This document shows, piece by piece, positions 1-11,099 of a stretch of DNA of 64,000 bases. The translations under genes were made by a program, and so were the position numbers. The stretch comes from Imbricaverruca yamaguchii (Eukaryota > Arthropoda > Thecostraca > Neoverrucidae): assembly GCA_034440575.1 (NCBI GenBank), contig JAOTOL010001655.1:4249001-4313000 (forward strand). Reading direction: 5' to 3'. Position 1 is the first letter of the stretch, and every line of letters starts with the position of its first letter. The notes beneath the pieces were generated by a model. That model was given only the letters and a program-made list of their open reading frames with translations. It did no database searches and was not told the DNA's origin.

Positions 1-133
1 CACGTGGTCTGCACCGGCAGCACCTCCAGCTGTCCAAACCGGACACAGCAACGCTGTGCCAGACCGAGCCTGGTGGGCGGTGCGCGCACACGGCCGCGTC
101 ACGTCACGTGACAGAGTGACGTGACGCCACGTG
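1..133. promoter_or_regulatory. Cluster of CACGTG palindromes
   Basis: CACGTG (canonical E-box) occurs at 1-6, 105-110 and 128-133, the last two within nested copies of GTCACGTGAC-like sequence. bHLH-zip factors bind such sites in animals. No gene is seen beside them, so a regulatory role is only a possibility and the cluster may be low-complexity sequence. Confidence 0.2.
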
Positions 134-281
134 ACGCGCCCGGCGGTCGGCTGGGGGTGGCTGTGGGCTGCAGTGGCTGCCGGCGCGGTGGCGGGTCCGC
201 GGCGGGACCAGGATCAGCAGCTCCTGGCATCGTGAGGCGACGGAAGGAGGGTAAGCTCGGAGTACAGAGGAGTACAGGAGA

Positions 282-746
282 GGTACGGTGTAGTGGAGAG
301 CGGTACAGTGTAGTGGAGAGCGGTACTGTGTAGTGGAGAGCGGTACGGTGTAGTGGAGAGCGGTACGGTGTAGTGGAGAGCGGTACGGTGTAGTGGAGGA
401 CAGTGTAGTGGAGATGGTAGTGGAGACCGGTACGGTGTAGTGGAGAGCGGTACGGTGTAGTGGAGAGCGGTACAGTGTAGTGGAGAGCGGTACAGTAGTG
501 GAGAGCGGTACAGTGTAGTGGAGAGCGGTACGGTGTAGTGGAGAGCGGTACGGTGTAGTGGAGAGCGGTACGGTGTAGTGGAGAGCGGTACGGTGTAGTG
601 GAGAGCGGTACGGTGTAGTGGAGAGCGGTACGGTGTAGTGGAGAGCGGCGCGGTGTAGTGGAGAGCGGTACGGTGTAGTGGAGAGCGGTACAGTGTAGTG
701 GAGAGCGGTACGGTGTAGTGGAGACCGGTACGGTGTAGTGGAGAGC
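282..746. repeat. 20-bp minisatellite, about 23 copies
   Basis: Tandem units of GGTACGGTGTAGTGGAGAGC repeat every 20 bp, with A/G exchange at the sixth base and one irregular stretch near 395-430. The period is not a multiple of three, so open frames through it are artefacts. Confidence 0.95.
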
Positions 747-778
747 GGCACGCAGCGGGATGAGAGGCAGGTCATGTC

Positions 779-831
779 AGTTAGTTATTTGGGCTTTAGG
801 GCGCATCGACCAGGGTTGATCATTCGCGCCC
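779..831 (-). mobile_element. Hairpin micro-retroposon, copy 1 (subfamily A)
   Basis: This 53-bp unit has a GTTAGTTATTTGGGC-type arm followed by an imperfect hairpin with outer stem GGGCGC/GCGCCC. It is flanked by a perfect 16-bp direct repeat, AGAGGCAGGTCATGTC, at 763-778 and 832-847. That is the footprint expected of a target-site duplication from target-primed reverse transcription. Strand is given relative to the tRNA direction of the related SINE family I. Confidence 0.85.
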
Positions 832-847
832 AGAGGCAGGTCATGTC

Positions 848-2848
848 CGGGTGTGGTTACGCTCACATGTGTCGGACGCGACAGAGATGGCAGAGGGTCG
901 TCTGCCATCACGGCGGACCGGTGTGATGGGCAGAGAGAACCTGCGTACGGCTGACCGCTGGTTGTAGCTCGACATCAGCTGGATCTGCGAGACACACGAC
1001 GCGGTGACGTCACATGCGGCGGTGACGTCACACACCGGCCGTGCCGACTCCGTGTTGGCCGCACAGCATCTATGGTGTACAGCGGAAGCGAGTGAAAGTG
1101 CTGGCCGTCCGGCTGCACAGAGGCGCTCACACAACATGTCTCCACACACTCGCGCGATGCAAAAACACTTCAGCATCGAAAGGAACAAAAACATCACCAA
1201 GTTCCTCGTTTGCTGCGCAAACATCCTCGTTTGCCTCCAGGACTTTATAATCGCTGCCACAAAACATTTGCGTTGCATTTGACAAGAGGGCGGAGCGTGC
1301 GAGACACTAAACGCTTTACACTCAGATCGCAACACCGTAACGTGACAGCGGGCTGACACAGCACGAACTGCGCGGGCAGGCACAGCCGACTCAGACACTG
1401 TGCACCTTGACTGCCTGCCGGCGGCTCACGGTCGTGTCCGTGGGGGGGGGGCGACCAGCCTTGGCGCCAATCAACGTGAAGCGGACGTAGATATCACGGT
1501 CGAATGATGTGTGGCCACAGCCTGTGTAGCGGCCTGTCCTATACGTATATCACAGCAAAATGGCTGTGAAAAGCGCGCCGGAAATGATGGAAATCTATGC
1601 GAGAAACGCCACATTCGCAAATTCAGCCGAAGTAAAATGCATCCTTGCAAATGCAAGGGATGCAAAAAGGGAGAACCCGATGCATTTGAACTGTGCCGAT
1701 GAAAAACAGTCGGGTATGCCCAGTTGGTTTAAGTGGCCTTGTTACCATTACACGTTTTTGACACATTATCCACTCAGACCGGTCCAGTAGACACATGCGA
1801 AGACGTACAGGTAGATGAAGATACACTCTTGGACAAATTTTGAGCATTCGCCATGCTCGGGTCGGGTCGATGTGAGAAGTGTTGGCAGAAAAGAACGCGC
1901 AGTCGTCCACCGGTCCCGAGCTGGTGAACTGTCTGAACACTGACCCCCGAACTGGCCAGTCGCCCACCAACTGCGAGCTGGTAAACCGATTGGTCACTGA
2001 CCCAGAACCGGTTATCACTCTGGTCACTGACCACGAGCTAGTTTGCAGTCAGTTCCCTCTTTATTTCTTTCCTTCTTTACCTCCTTACTCTGACCCGACC
2101 AGAGGACTAATTTGAATGAGGATGACCCAAGCTTTGCACAAGCCTGCATGGTCATCTACTTCTACGTCTGCATTGGTGTTTACTGGACGGTTTTAGCGAA
2201 TTTCTACCACATCGTATTTGGTCTTCCATGTGTCTTCTTTTAGAGCTGAAATGCCCCACAATGCTGACAATTTTTGATGGATGCACAGGCTAACATTCCA
2301 TAAATTTACCTTACAAAGAAACGTAAATCATGTGGAGACAACGCTTCACCAGACCACAATCAAATGAATCGCAATTTCGACGGAATCGTCATTTCACGGG
2401 GAAATATGCGGATCACTATTCCTAGCTTTGGCAAACATGACCAGAAACATGCATCACGATCGCAAAAAAGGAGGCACGCCCTTTTTCTGTGACGCAAGTC
2501 GATTGGATTGTGTTTCACCACCCATATAAAAACTACGCGTGGTGGAACATAATTGACGTGAATCACATTGAAATGCGTACATATTCCTATTCGGTGGCGA
2601 AACATAACTGATTGTGCTTGTCATATCCCCGTAAGCAAGGCATACACAAGCCACGAGCAGGCGGCTGACTGTGCCGCCAGCGCCGGTACGAGACGCAGAG
2701 CGCGCGTCCGTCCCACTTTGCGTGCCGACATTGAAGTCTGGGGCGTGGCACGGTCCCCGGGGCATCGTCCGCATCGACGGGACCCCAGCGGCCACCAGCC
2801 GGCCGACGGGCGACCGGACCCGGCACGGCACCGGCGGTGGCGGCGCAC
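848..2848. other. Low-copy DNA without a recognisable gene
   Basis: Short open frames here show no domain, repeat or splice pattern I recognise. The only notable items are two CRE palindromes near 1005-1030 and a G run near 1441-1450. Confidence 0.5.
1005..1030. promoter_or_regulatory. Two TGACGTCA palindromes 18 bp apart
   Basis: TGACGTCA, the full CRE/ATF consensus, occurs at 1005-1012 and 1023-1030, each preceded by GCGG. It may be a two-unit tandem duplication. No nearby transcription unit supports function. Confidence 0.25.
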
Positions 2849-3472
2849 GCGCCAGCACCGGCCCGACGCCGCACTGGCACGCGCCAGCACCGGCCCGACG
2901 CCGCACTGGCACGCGCCAGCACCGGCTCGACGCCGCACTGGCACGCGCCAGCACCGGCCCGACGCCGCACTGGCACGCGCCAGCACCGGCCCGACGCCGC
3001 ACTGGCACGCGCCAGCACCGGCCCGACGCCGCACTGGCACGCGCCAGCACCGGCCCGACGCCGCCTCGCACGCGCCAGCACCGCGAGCCGCCGCACCGCC
3101 AGCACCGGCCCGACGCACGCACGCGCCAGCACCGGCTCGACGCCGCACTGGCACGCGCCAGCACCGGCCCGACGCCGCACTGGCACGCGCCAGCACCGGC
3201 CCGACGCCGCACTGGGACGCGCCAGCACCGGCCCGACGCCGCACTGGCACGCGCCAGCAGCGGCTCGACGCCGCACTGGCACGCGCCAGCAGCGGCTCGA
3301 CGCCGCACTGGCACGCGCCAGCACCGGCCCGACGCCGCACTGGCACGCGCCAGCACCGGCCCGACGCCGCACTGGCACGCGCCAGCACCGGCCCGACGCC
3401 GCACTGGCACGCGCCAGCACCGGCCCGACGCCGCACTGGCACGCGCCAGCACCGGCTCGACGCCGCTCGCAC
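2849..3472. repeat. 32-bp GC-rich minisatellite, about 19 copies
   Basis: Units begin GCCAGCACCGGCCCGACGCC and repeat every 32 bp (for example 2851, 2883, 2915). Variants change GGCCC to GGCTC. The unit lacks stop codons on both strands, which explains several overlapping frames of 250-400 codons. None of them is a gene. Confidence 0.95.
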
Positions 3473-3555
3473 ACGCGCTCGCCAGAGCAGCACGGTGCAG
3501 GCTGGGCGTGGGCCGAGGCCCAGTCGGAGACCCGCCGGCGGCACTGTCGGCTGAC

Positions 3556-3684
3556 TGTGTATATGATTGGGTGGTGGTGGTGGATTGGAGTTTAAGGGCG
3601 CGTCGACATCTAGGGTCATTTTGCGCCCATTGTATATGATTGGGGTTCTGGGCGCATCGATCACGGTAGATCACCTAGCACCCA
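3556..3684 (-). mobile_element. Hairpin micro-retroposon, copy 2 (older, interrupted)
   Basis: The outer element is flanked by ACTGTCGGCTGAC (3543-3555) and ACTGTCGACTGAC (3685-3697), a 13-bp repeat with one mismatch. Its hairpin is at 3650-3683. The inner stem reads GATC/GATC where sister copies have GACC/GGTC, a paired change that keeps the stem. A second copy is inserted inside it. Confidence 0.7.
3572..3630 (-). mobile_element. Hairpin micro-retroposon, copy 3 (subfamily B, nested)
   Basis: This copy sits inside copy 2 and has its own perfect 14-bp flanking repeat, TGTATATGATTGGG, at 3558-3571 and 3631-3644. It has a GGTGGTGGTGGATTGG arm instead of the GGTTGGTTATT arm of subfamily A. It closely resembles the copy at 23372. 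Confidence 0.85.
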
Positions 3685-3877
3685 ACTGTCGACTGACCTT
3701 CTCGGCGTCGGGTCCGCTGTCGGAGTCGTCGGAGCCCGACATGATCGGCGTGTGACGGTCAGCTGTTGGGCGTCTGCAGCACACGCCCTCCGCACTGGCC
3801 ACAGCCGGCTGTGTTTGGGGGCGGCGCGTGAGGCTCACGGCGGCGCACCGGCCTCCCACACCACTCCTGCCTCGTCC

Positions 3878-4482
3878 CAATCACAACTGGCAATTGCCCG
3901 CCACAGGCCTGTCACAGGTCTGCCACAGGTTACTGTTCACAGACCTGTCACAGGCAACACGGGCCGACCACAGGCCTGTGGCGGGTCTCCCACTGATCCA
4001 CCGCAGGCCTGTCAGACACAGGCAGGCGACTGCTCAGACACATACCGACCACAGGCGCCACAAACCGGCCATGGCCAGAGCACAGCCGCGCCACAGGCCT
4101 GCCAAGGGACCTCGACTATTCACACACCTGCCACAGGCACCACAGTCCCACTACAGGCCTGCGGCGGGTCTGCCACACATCTGCCACAGACCCGCCACAG
4201 GCCTGCCACAGCTCAGTCACAGCCCAACCACCGGCCTGTTAGAAACAGATGACTTATTGGTTGGTTATTGGCTTTACGACACAGCAACCGTTGAGTCACA
4301 TAGCGTCGTCAATCTCTCACGCCGATTGGTCGCGGGCGAAGAATAGCGACAGGTGAGACTCGAACCCACAACCCTTCGACTATGTGACGAGCAACTTAGC
4401 CCTAGACTACTCGTCCCGTGAAACGGATGACTTCACAGTCACAGACCCGCCTCAGACCCGCCACAGGTCTGCCACAACCCGG
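3878..4482. repeat. Degenerate CACAGGCCTG-type minisatellite
   Basis: Irregular 11-12-bp units such as CCACAGGCCTG and CACAGGTCTGC fill 3878-4240 and resume at 4434-4482. The gap is filled by a SINE, so the array predates that insertion. Confidence 0.75.
4256..4419 (-). mobile_element. tRNA-derived SINE, family I, copy 1
   Basis: Read on the minus strand, the element begins with a tRNA-like head holding a B-box (GTGGGTTCGAGTCTC). A core with CCGATTGG/GTGAGAG-type sequence follows, then a hairpin tail ending in CCAATAACCAACC. It is flanked by GAAACAGATGACTT (4242-4255) and GAAACGGATGACTT (4420-4433), 13 of 14 identical. It is a SINE, not a working tRNA gene: the acceptor stem does not pair well and long non-tRNA sequence follows. 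Confidence 0.85.
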
Positions 4483-4483
4483 C

Positions 4484-5031
4484 CGGCGATCCATCACCGC
4501 CCCGGCAATGACCGGCCCAAACCTCGGCCGCCGCCCTCCCTCTGAAGAGCAGCTGACGTAAGCGTCAATCCTCGCCGCCAATCAGCCAAATGTGCGGCTC
4601 AACTCCGCCGGCCGCAGCGGCCAGGGAGAGGACTGTGCTGAGGAGGCGGTGGCAGAACTAAGCCCCGCGGGGCTGAGCTGACCCGACGGTGGCAGAACTA
4701 ACCCCCACAGTGCTGACCCAGGCGGTGGCGGCGCCCCAACAGAGGTCACACGAGGATAGCGGTGGTGGTGGTGGTGGTGGTCACGTAGCGGTTATGGAAG
4801 TCGACGACCTTCAGCTAACTTCGGCTCAGCATGCAGGCTGTGGTTCGGCATTGAACTCCGCGCTGCGTGGCAAACTTTGCCAATTAAATCACGGCGCGCC
4901 CGGCGGGATTACAATCCTGATGCGATTCCCTCACACCAATGACAACCACTTCAATATCCATACTAGTGGGCACACACGAGCTCGTTCAACCCACACTGGC
5001 GACGACGGCAGGTGACGCCGTTCGACCCGGT
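4484..5031. other. Unassigned GC-rich DNA
   Basis: No gene is recognised. A (GGT)n tract lies at about 4761-4779. The 108-codon open frame starting at 4689 has no recognisable domain and runs through the triplet tract. Confidence 0.5.
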
Positions 5032-5195
5032 GGTTGGTGGTTATTGGTTTAACGACACATCGACCGTTTAGTCATGTAGCGTCGCCAATCTCTCACGCCG
5101 ATTGGCCGCGGGCGAAGAGTAGCGACAGACGAGACTCGAACCCACAACTCTTCGATCGTGAGAGGAGCAACTTACCCCTAGACCACTCGTCCCCC
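5032..5195 (-). mobile_element. tRNA-derived SINE, family I, copy 2
   Basis: The head, core and hairpin tail are the same as in the 4256 copy. The head contains GTGGGTTCGAGTCTC on the minus strand. Possible flanking repeats (TCGACCCG near 5023, TCGAACCG near 5201) are decayed, so the exact ends are uncertain. Confidence 0.8.
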
Positions 5196-5396
5196 CACTC
5201 GAACCGTTGCCAGTCGACGATACGTTCGTGGCAGCTTGCTGACAATGTGTGACTGTATAGCTGAGGACTGCCTGACACCAGATACTGTGTTGGCGATGTC
5301 GGCTGTTGCTGTGTGTCTGTGTGTGTGTTTTGCTGTGTGTGTGACTGTGGGGCTGAGGATTGCCTGACGTCAGACACCTGGCGCCACTCAACGCCA

Positions 5397-5494
5397 CTCA
5401 GGCACTCGGCGCTACTCAGCGCCCGCTACTCAGCGCCCGCTACTCAGCGCCCGCTACTCAGCGCCCGCTACTCAGCGCCCGCTACTCAGCGCGT
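5397..5494. repeat. 14-bp minisatellite, about 7 copies
   Basis: Units of GCTACTCAGCGCCC repeat every 14 bp. Confidence 0.9.
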
Positions 5495-5702
5495 CGCAGC
5501 GCTAGCACCATTCAAGCCGACAAGCTGCCGCAACTCCCTCCACGCAAGCCGCTCACCAGCGAGAACCGCGCCGACCTCCACTCTCGGCGTATCCGAACAC
5601 CCACGCTCGTCACGGCGAACCCGCCGGACCTCGACCACTCACAGTGCGACGAACGCACCAGGGGCCCCACCGCCAACCGCGCTGGAGGGCCACCGAAGGG
5701 CA

Positions 5703-7152
5703 GACATCACAGCTGAGACCACGGACCACATCACAGCTGAGACCACGGACCACATCACAGCTGAGACCACAGACCACATCACAGCTGAGACCACAGACCA
5801 CATCACAGCTGAGACCACGGACCACATCACAGCTGAGGCCACCATCACCGGCAGACCACATCACAGCTGAGACCACAGACCACATCACAGCTGAGACCAC
5901 AGACCACATCACAGCTGAGACCACAGACCACATCACAGCTGAGACCACGGACCACATCACAGCTGAGACCACGGACCACATCACAGCTGAGACCACGACA
6001 CATCACGGCTGAGACCACAGACCACATCACAGCTGAGACCACGGACCACATCACAGCTGAGACCACGGACCACATCACAGCTGAGACCACGGACCACATC
6101 ACAGCTGAGACCACGGACCACATCACAGCTGAGACCACGGACCACATCACAGCTGAGACCACGGACCACATCACAGCTGAGGCCACCATCACCGTCAGAC
6201 CACATCACAGCTGAGACCACGGACCACATCACAGCTGAGACCACAGACCACATCACAGCTGAGACCACGGACCACATCACAGCTGAGACCACAGACCACA
6301 TCACAGCTGAGGCCACCATCACCAGCAGACCACATCACAGCTGAGACTACGGACCACCACCGTCAGACCACATCACAGCTGAGACCACAGACCACATCAC
6401 AGCTGAGGCCACCATCACCGGCAGACCACATCACAGCTGAGACCACGGACCACCACCGTCAGACCACATCACAGCTGAGACCACAGACCACATCACAGCT
6501 GAGGCCACCATCACCGGCAGACCACATCACAGCTGAGGCCACCATCACCGGCAGACCACATCACAGCTGAGACCACGGACCACCACCGGCAGACCACATC
6601 ACAGCTGAGACCACCACCCGGCAGACCACATCACAGCTGAGACCACGGACCACCACCGCAGACACATCACAGCTGAGACCACACCACCAGACCACATCAC
6701 AGCTGAGGCCACCATACCGCAGACCACATCACAGCTGAGACCACGGACCACCACCGCAGACCACATCACAGCTGAGACCACAGACACATCACAGCTGAGA
6801 CCACCTCGTCCAGACCACATCACAGCTGAGGCCACCATCACCGGCAGACCACATCACAGCTGAGACCACGCACATCACAGCTGAACCACAGACCACATCA
6901 CGCTGAGACCCAGACCACATCACAGCTGAGACCACGGACCACATCACAGCTGAGCCAGACCACATCACAGCTAGACACCACATCACAGCTGAGACCACAG
7001 ACCACATCACAGCTGAGGCCACCATCACCGGCAGACCACATCACAGCTGAGACCACGGCCCACCACCGGCAGACCACATCACAGCTGAGACCACGGACCA
7101 CCACCGTCAGACCACATCACAGCTGAGACCACAGACCACATCACAGCTGAGC
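5703..7152. repeat. 24-bp minisatellite, about 58 copies
   Basis: The core is ACCACATCACAGCTGAGACC plus CACGG/CACAG. Some units carry an inserted GGCCACCATCACCGGCAG variant, and units after about 6590 show many 1-3 base deletions. Because 24 is divisible by three, frames read as an 8-residue repeat (TTDHITAE, or VVSAVMWS on the other strand). Frequent frame-breaking indels argue against coding. Confidence 0.95.
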
Positions 7153-7487
7153 CTACGGGCCACGGACCACGCGACAATGCCAGGCCAAGCTCGCGCCACG
7201 ACACCGCCAGACGGCACCAGGCTGCGCGCCGCCGGCCGGCTGACGGCTGACCTCCGCGCGCCGCGTGTCGGCCGACCTCAGGGCGGTGAGCAGCGGCGGC
7301 GCGGCCACCACCACCACCAGCCACATGCGCCGGCCAACGGGTGCCCGGCTCGACGCCGACCATTGATTTCGGATAGATTTCGGGGCTCGGCGGAATCTCG
7401 ACGCGGCCGCGCCGCCGCCGGCGCCGGCCGGCTCGTTTGGTTGGAAGTGAAGCGGGACAAGTCGTCGGGTCATGGCCGTAGGTAGTC

Positions 7488-7531
7488 TTTTTTTTTATTT
7501 TTTAAAAAGAAAAAAAAAAAAAAAAAAAAAA
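7488..7531. repeat. Poly-T/poly-A junction abutting the LINE
   Basis: A T-rich run (about 7488-7503) passes straight into an A-rich run (7504-7531), and LINE-coding sequence starts immediately after. It may be the A tail of an earlier insertion or a consensus-quality problem. Confidence 0.6.
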
Positions 7532-7543
7532 GGGTATTTTGTA

Positions 7544-7983
7544 AAGGTAGGAGGGACAGGAGGTGCATCACCAGGCCTGGTGCCAAGGTGAAGGACCTGG
7601 TAACTGCGGTGGCACAGGTCACCAGTGATCACCAGTTTAACACAGTCATAGTGCATGTAGGGGTAAATAACATAGGTCATACTAGGAGCGAGGAGCTTCT
7701 GGGGAGTACAGGGCCCTTCTGGCCACCCTGAAGGGTACCAATAGAGTGCTTGTAACAGGAATTTTGCCTAGGGCTAGAGCCTCCCCTGAGTGGAGCTCTA
7801 GGGCACTGGCAGCTAACACCAGGGTAGGAAAGCTCTGCCAGGAGCTAGGTTTTACATTTGTAGACGAGTGGAGCAGGTTTTATGCATCGTGGGACCTCTA
7901 TCAGAAGGATGGCCTGCATTTTTCTGGAGAAGGGGGTCCATGTGTTAGGCAAAGTATATGAGCATGTCCTTCAGGGAAACTAG
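7544..7983 (+). pseudogene. LINE ORF1 remnant, esterase-like domain
   Basis: In three frames the segment reads PGAKVKDLVTAV...VIVHVGVNNIG, then VLVTGILPRA, then DGLHFSGEG and VYEHVLQGN before a TAG at 7981-7983. This matches the SGNH/GDSL-like esterase domain of CR1-group ORF1 proteins: the GVNNI block corresponds to the conserved GxND block, and DGLHF holds the catalytic-site Asp and His. Frameshifts lie near 7700 and near 7930. The 5' part of ORF1 is missing. The role in families with this domain is thought to be lipid or membrane association during retroposition. The fold is inferred from motifs only. Confidence 0.75.
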
Positions 7984-8139
7984 GAAATGGGGTGGGGAGG
8001 GATGAAATTGCATTGCCAACTCAGGAATATTCCAATAGTGTAAGCCAAGGCAATAGAACCTCAAAGTCTGCAAATAGGGACAGCAGCAACTCAAGGGGAC
8101 AGAGTTATAGTTCATCTAGTGATAAAAGAACTCCTCAAT

Positions 8140-10994
8140 ATGAAAAAAGCCAAAGGTGGTTATGGAGCATTTGTTAAGTGTATGATGTTTAATGCCCAGA
8201 GTATCCGTTCCAAATTTGATGAGTTCAAGTGTTATGTTGCTGAGGAGGAACCGGATTTTGTTTGCATTACGGAGGCATGGGTCAGTGAAGGATATTTTGG
8301 AGATAACTTACAGGACTATGAGATCCAGGGATACAATATGTTTTCGTGCAATAGGGGTCCAGCAATGAAAGGGGGTGGTGTAATGCTCTATGTGAATAGC
8401 TTATTCAGTTCTCAAAAAGTAGCAGGTGGGGATAAAAATGTGTCTGTGGAGTCCATTTGGCTTGATGTCACTGTGGGAAAAGGCAACAGCAATACTCTTA
8501 GGATAGGAGCTTTCTACCGATCAGGAACCCTGCCACATTCTCAGCAACTGGAGCTTGACAAGGTGATTTGTGAGGAAATCAGTAGAAACTTTAAGAGGAA
8601 GTGCCTTATTCTCGGTGACTTTAATCTAAAAGGTTATGAAAATGCTGGTGTTGGCTCCCCATCATGCAAAATGTTCAGGAAATGCCTTGAAGAGGACCTG
8701 TTCTTACACCAGTTTGTATCGGAACCTACCAGGCATGGTTCATTCTTGGACCTTGTATTCTCGGATTTAAGTGACTTGGTTCAAGACTTGACTGTAGGCG
8801 AAACTCTGGGAAAAAGTGACCATAACATAGTTAGATTCAAGGCACATGTAGGGGAAACTATCAAGGATAATTTGGTAAAGGTTCCAAATTTCAACAAAGC
8901 AGACTTTAACGGCATGAGAGCGGCTTTAAGTGCCATCAGATGGGAAGAAGAATTCTCCAATTTAAATGCCTGTGAAATGTGGGAAAAGTTCAAATCTTAC
9001 TTAAAGGAAACTCAGATTAGACATGTCCCCCAAAAGCAAAGACGCAAAAGAAGGGTAGGAAAGCCAGCATGGCTTACACCAGACGTGATAAAAGCAATTA
9101 GGGCTAAGAAAACTGCATTTAGAGTTTTTAAAGAAGCCTCAAATGTCATTAATCTAAAGGCGTATCGAAAAGCTAGAGACACTGTGAAGCAAAAAACCAG
9201 AGCAGCAAAGCGAGCAAAGGAACTGGATTTAGCTAGAAACTGTAATGGGGACAGTAAAAAGTTCTTTAGTTTCTACAAGCTGAGTAAAGTTTCTAACACA
9301 ATTGGTCCACTGGAAGTAAACGGGACTACATTGGGTGAGGATAGTGAGATGGTTGAGGAGCTGAGCAAGCAGTTCAAATCAGTGTTTACATTGGAAGATA
9401 TGACCAATCTGCCGACCGTACACCATAGTTCAGATACATGGGATCTGACAAATGATGTTGATTTCATTGGTAGTGATGTTGTTTACAATCATATCAGGAA
9501 AATAAAGCCAAATAAGGCAGCAGGACCTGATGATATTTATGCTAGGGTGTTGCGGGAAACTGAAAAGGAACTGGCATTTCCACTTAGTATAATATTTTGT
9601 AGATCAGTTTCACATAATGAAATTCCAACCGATTGGAAAAGGGCAAATGTAGTTCCTATTTTCAAGAAAGGAGAAAGAGGGAAAGTTGAAAACTATAGGC
9701 CAATAAGTCTCACATCCCTAGTCTGCAAGGTACTCGAATCAATTATCAAGGATAGAATAGTTAGTTATCTGAAGGTAGCAGATTGATTCAAGATACTCAA
9801 CATGGATTTAGAAAAGGACGATCGTGTCTCACAAACCTCTTGGACTTTTTGAACTTCGCCACAGAACAATTTGATCAGGGAAATCAGGTTGATGTAGCAT
9901 ATCTTGACTTTAGTAAGGCATTTGACAAGGTACCCCATAAACGGTTAATGATACAGCTTCAGTCCCATGGTATTGCAGGTAGCATCTTAAAATGGATAGA
10001 GTTGTGGCTTTCAGATAGACAGCAAAGAGTGATGCTAAATGGTACAAAGTCATCATGGCAAAATGTTCTTAGTGGAGTCCCCCAGGGGTCAGTACTAGGG
10101 CCATTACTGTTCATTATATTTGTAAATAACATTGAAAGTGGCCTAAGCAGTAAAGTTTTGAAATTTGCAGATGATTTGAAGGTCTTTAGGGCAATAACAG
10201 GTCAGGATGAGCATATCTCGCTGCAAAAAGACTTAGACGAACTTGTGAAGTGGTCCGAAGAATGGCAAATGAAATTTAACTTTGATAAGTGCAAAATCAT
10301 GCATGTAGGTAAGCAGCATATGAAGGCTCCATACTTGATGGGTGGCCAAGTGCTATCAGTGACTCAACAGGAGAAGGATTTAGGTGTTATTCTAAACACA
10401 AAATTGGGGGCATCAGAACAGACCAAGGAAGCCAGGAAGAAGGCACTGAGAATGCTCGGGGCAATAAATAGGAATGTATCATACAGAAGTGAGGAAGTGA
10501 TCAGGAAGCTTTACTGTGCATACGTCAGGCCACATTTGGAATACTGCATCCAAGCTTGGTCTCCTAGCTATGAAAAAGATTGTTGGCTTTTAGAGAGAGT
10601 ACAAAAGAGGGCTACAAAAATGGTTAATGGCATAAGCAACCTGGCATATGAGGAAAGATTGAAGAAATTGAATATGTTTTCACTTAGATATAGAAGGCTG
10701 AGAGGAGATCTCATCGAGGTCTTTAAATTTGTCAATGGTCTGGAGAGGGGATACCTTGGGGAAATGTTTGAATTTAACAGAAATGATACAATTAGAGGTC
10801 ATAAATTCAAAATTAAAATTAACCACAGCAGAACAAGGTTAAGGCAAACTTTCTTCACCAACAGGGTAGTGGAACACTGGAACCAGCTGCCAGAAAACAT
10901 CGTCAGTAGCAGAACATTGAACATCTTTAAAAACAGCATAGACAATCATTATAAGAATAGAGGGCTTGCTTTTCAGTATTACAGGGAGGGCTGA
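8140..10994 (+). pseudogene. LINE ORF2: endonuclease plus reverse transcriptase, one frameshift
   Basis: The start chosen is the ATG at 8140, 156 bp after the ORF1 stop. Domain 1 is an APE-type endonuclease: FNAQSIRSK (about residue 17), ITEAW with the catalytic Glu near residue 45, GAFYRSG, LILGDFN near residue 157, LDLVFSDLS and a terminal SDH near residue 225. Domain 2 is a reverse transcriptase: GPDDIYARVL (about residue 460), YRPISLTSLVCK, HGFRKGRSCLTNL, VAYLDFSKAFDKVPH, VPQGSVLGPLLF and a catalytic FADD at about 10161. The C-terminal region carries a YEKDCWLLERVQKRATK-type motif shared by jockey/CR1 enzymes. A one-base loss near 9783 joins two otherwise continuous frames (8140-9786 and 9783-10994). 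No other stop is seen, so inactivation is fairly recent. Confidence 0.9.
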
Positions 10995-11075
10995 TTGGCA
11001 GATTTGGTGGGCAACTGGTTCAGTGTACAGAGTGCAACCAAGAAGGGCCCTTGTGGCTCAGAGTTGCACTGATCT

Positions 11076-11099
11076 TTTATGTCTTTATGTCTTTATGTC
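11076..11099 (+). repeat. LINE 3' tail, (TTTATGTC)x3
   Basis: Three perfect 8-bp units follow the ORF2 3' UTR. CR1-group reverse transcriptases commonly use such short repeats as the priming end. Confidence 0.85.

Noticed and set aside
2454..3674. Overlapping frames of 250-406 codons on both strands
   Set aside because: All derive from the 32-bp repeat, whose unit has no stop codon in any phase.
4330..4419. Possible tRNA gene on the minus strand (also at 5110, 23600, 40870, 26640)
   Set aside because: B-box-containing heads are present but acceptor stems do not pair properly. Each is followed by the same SINE core and tail, and most are flanked by direct repeats.
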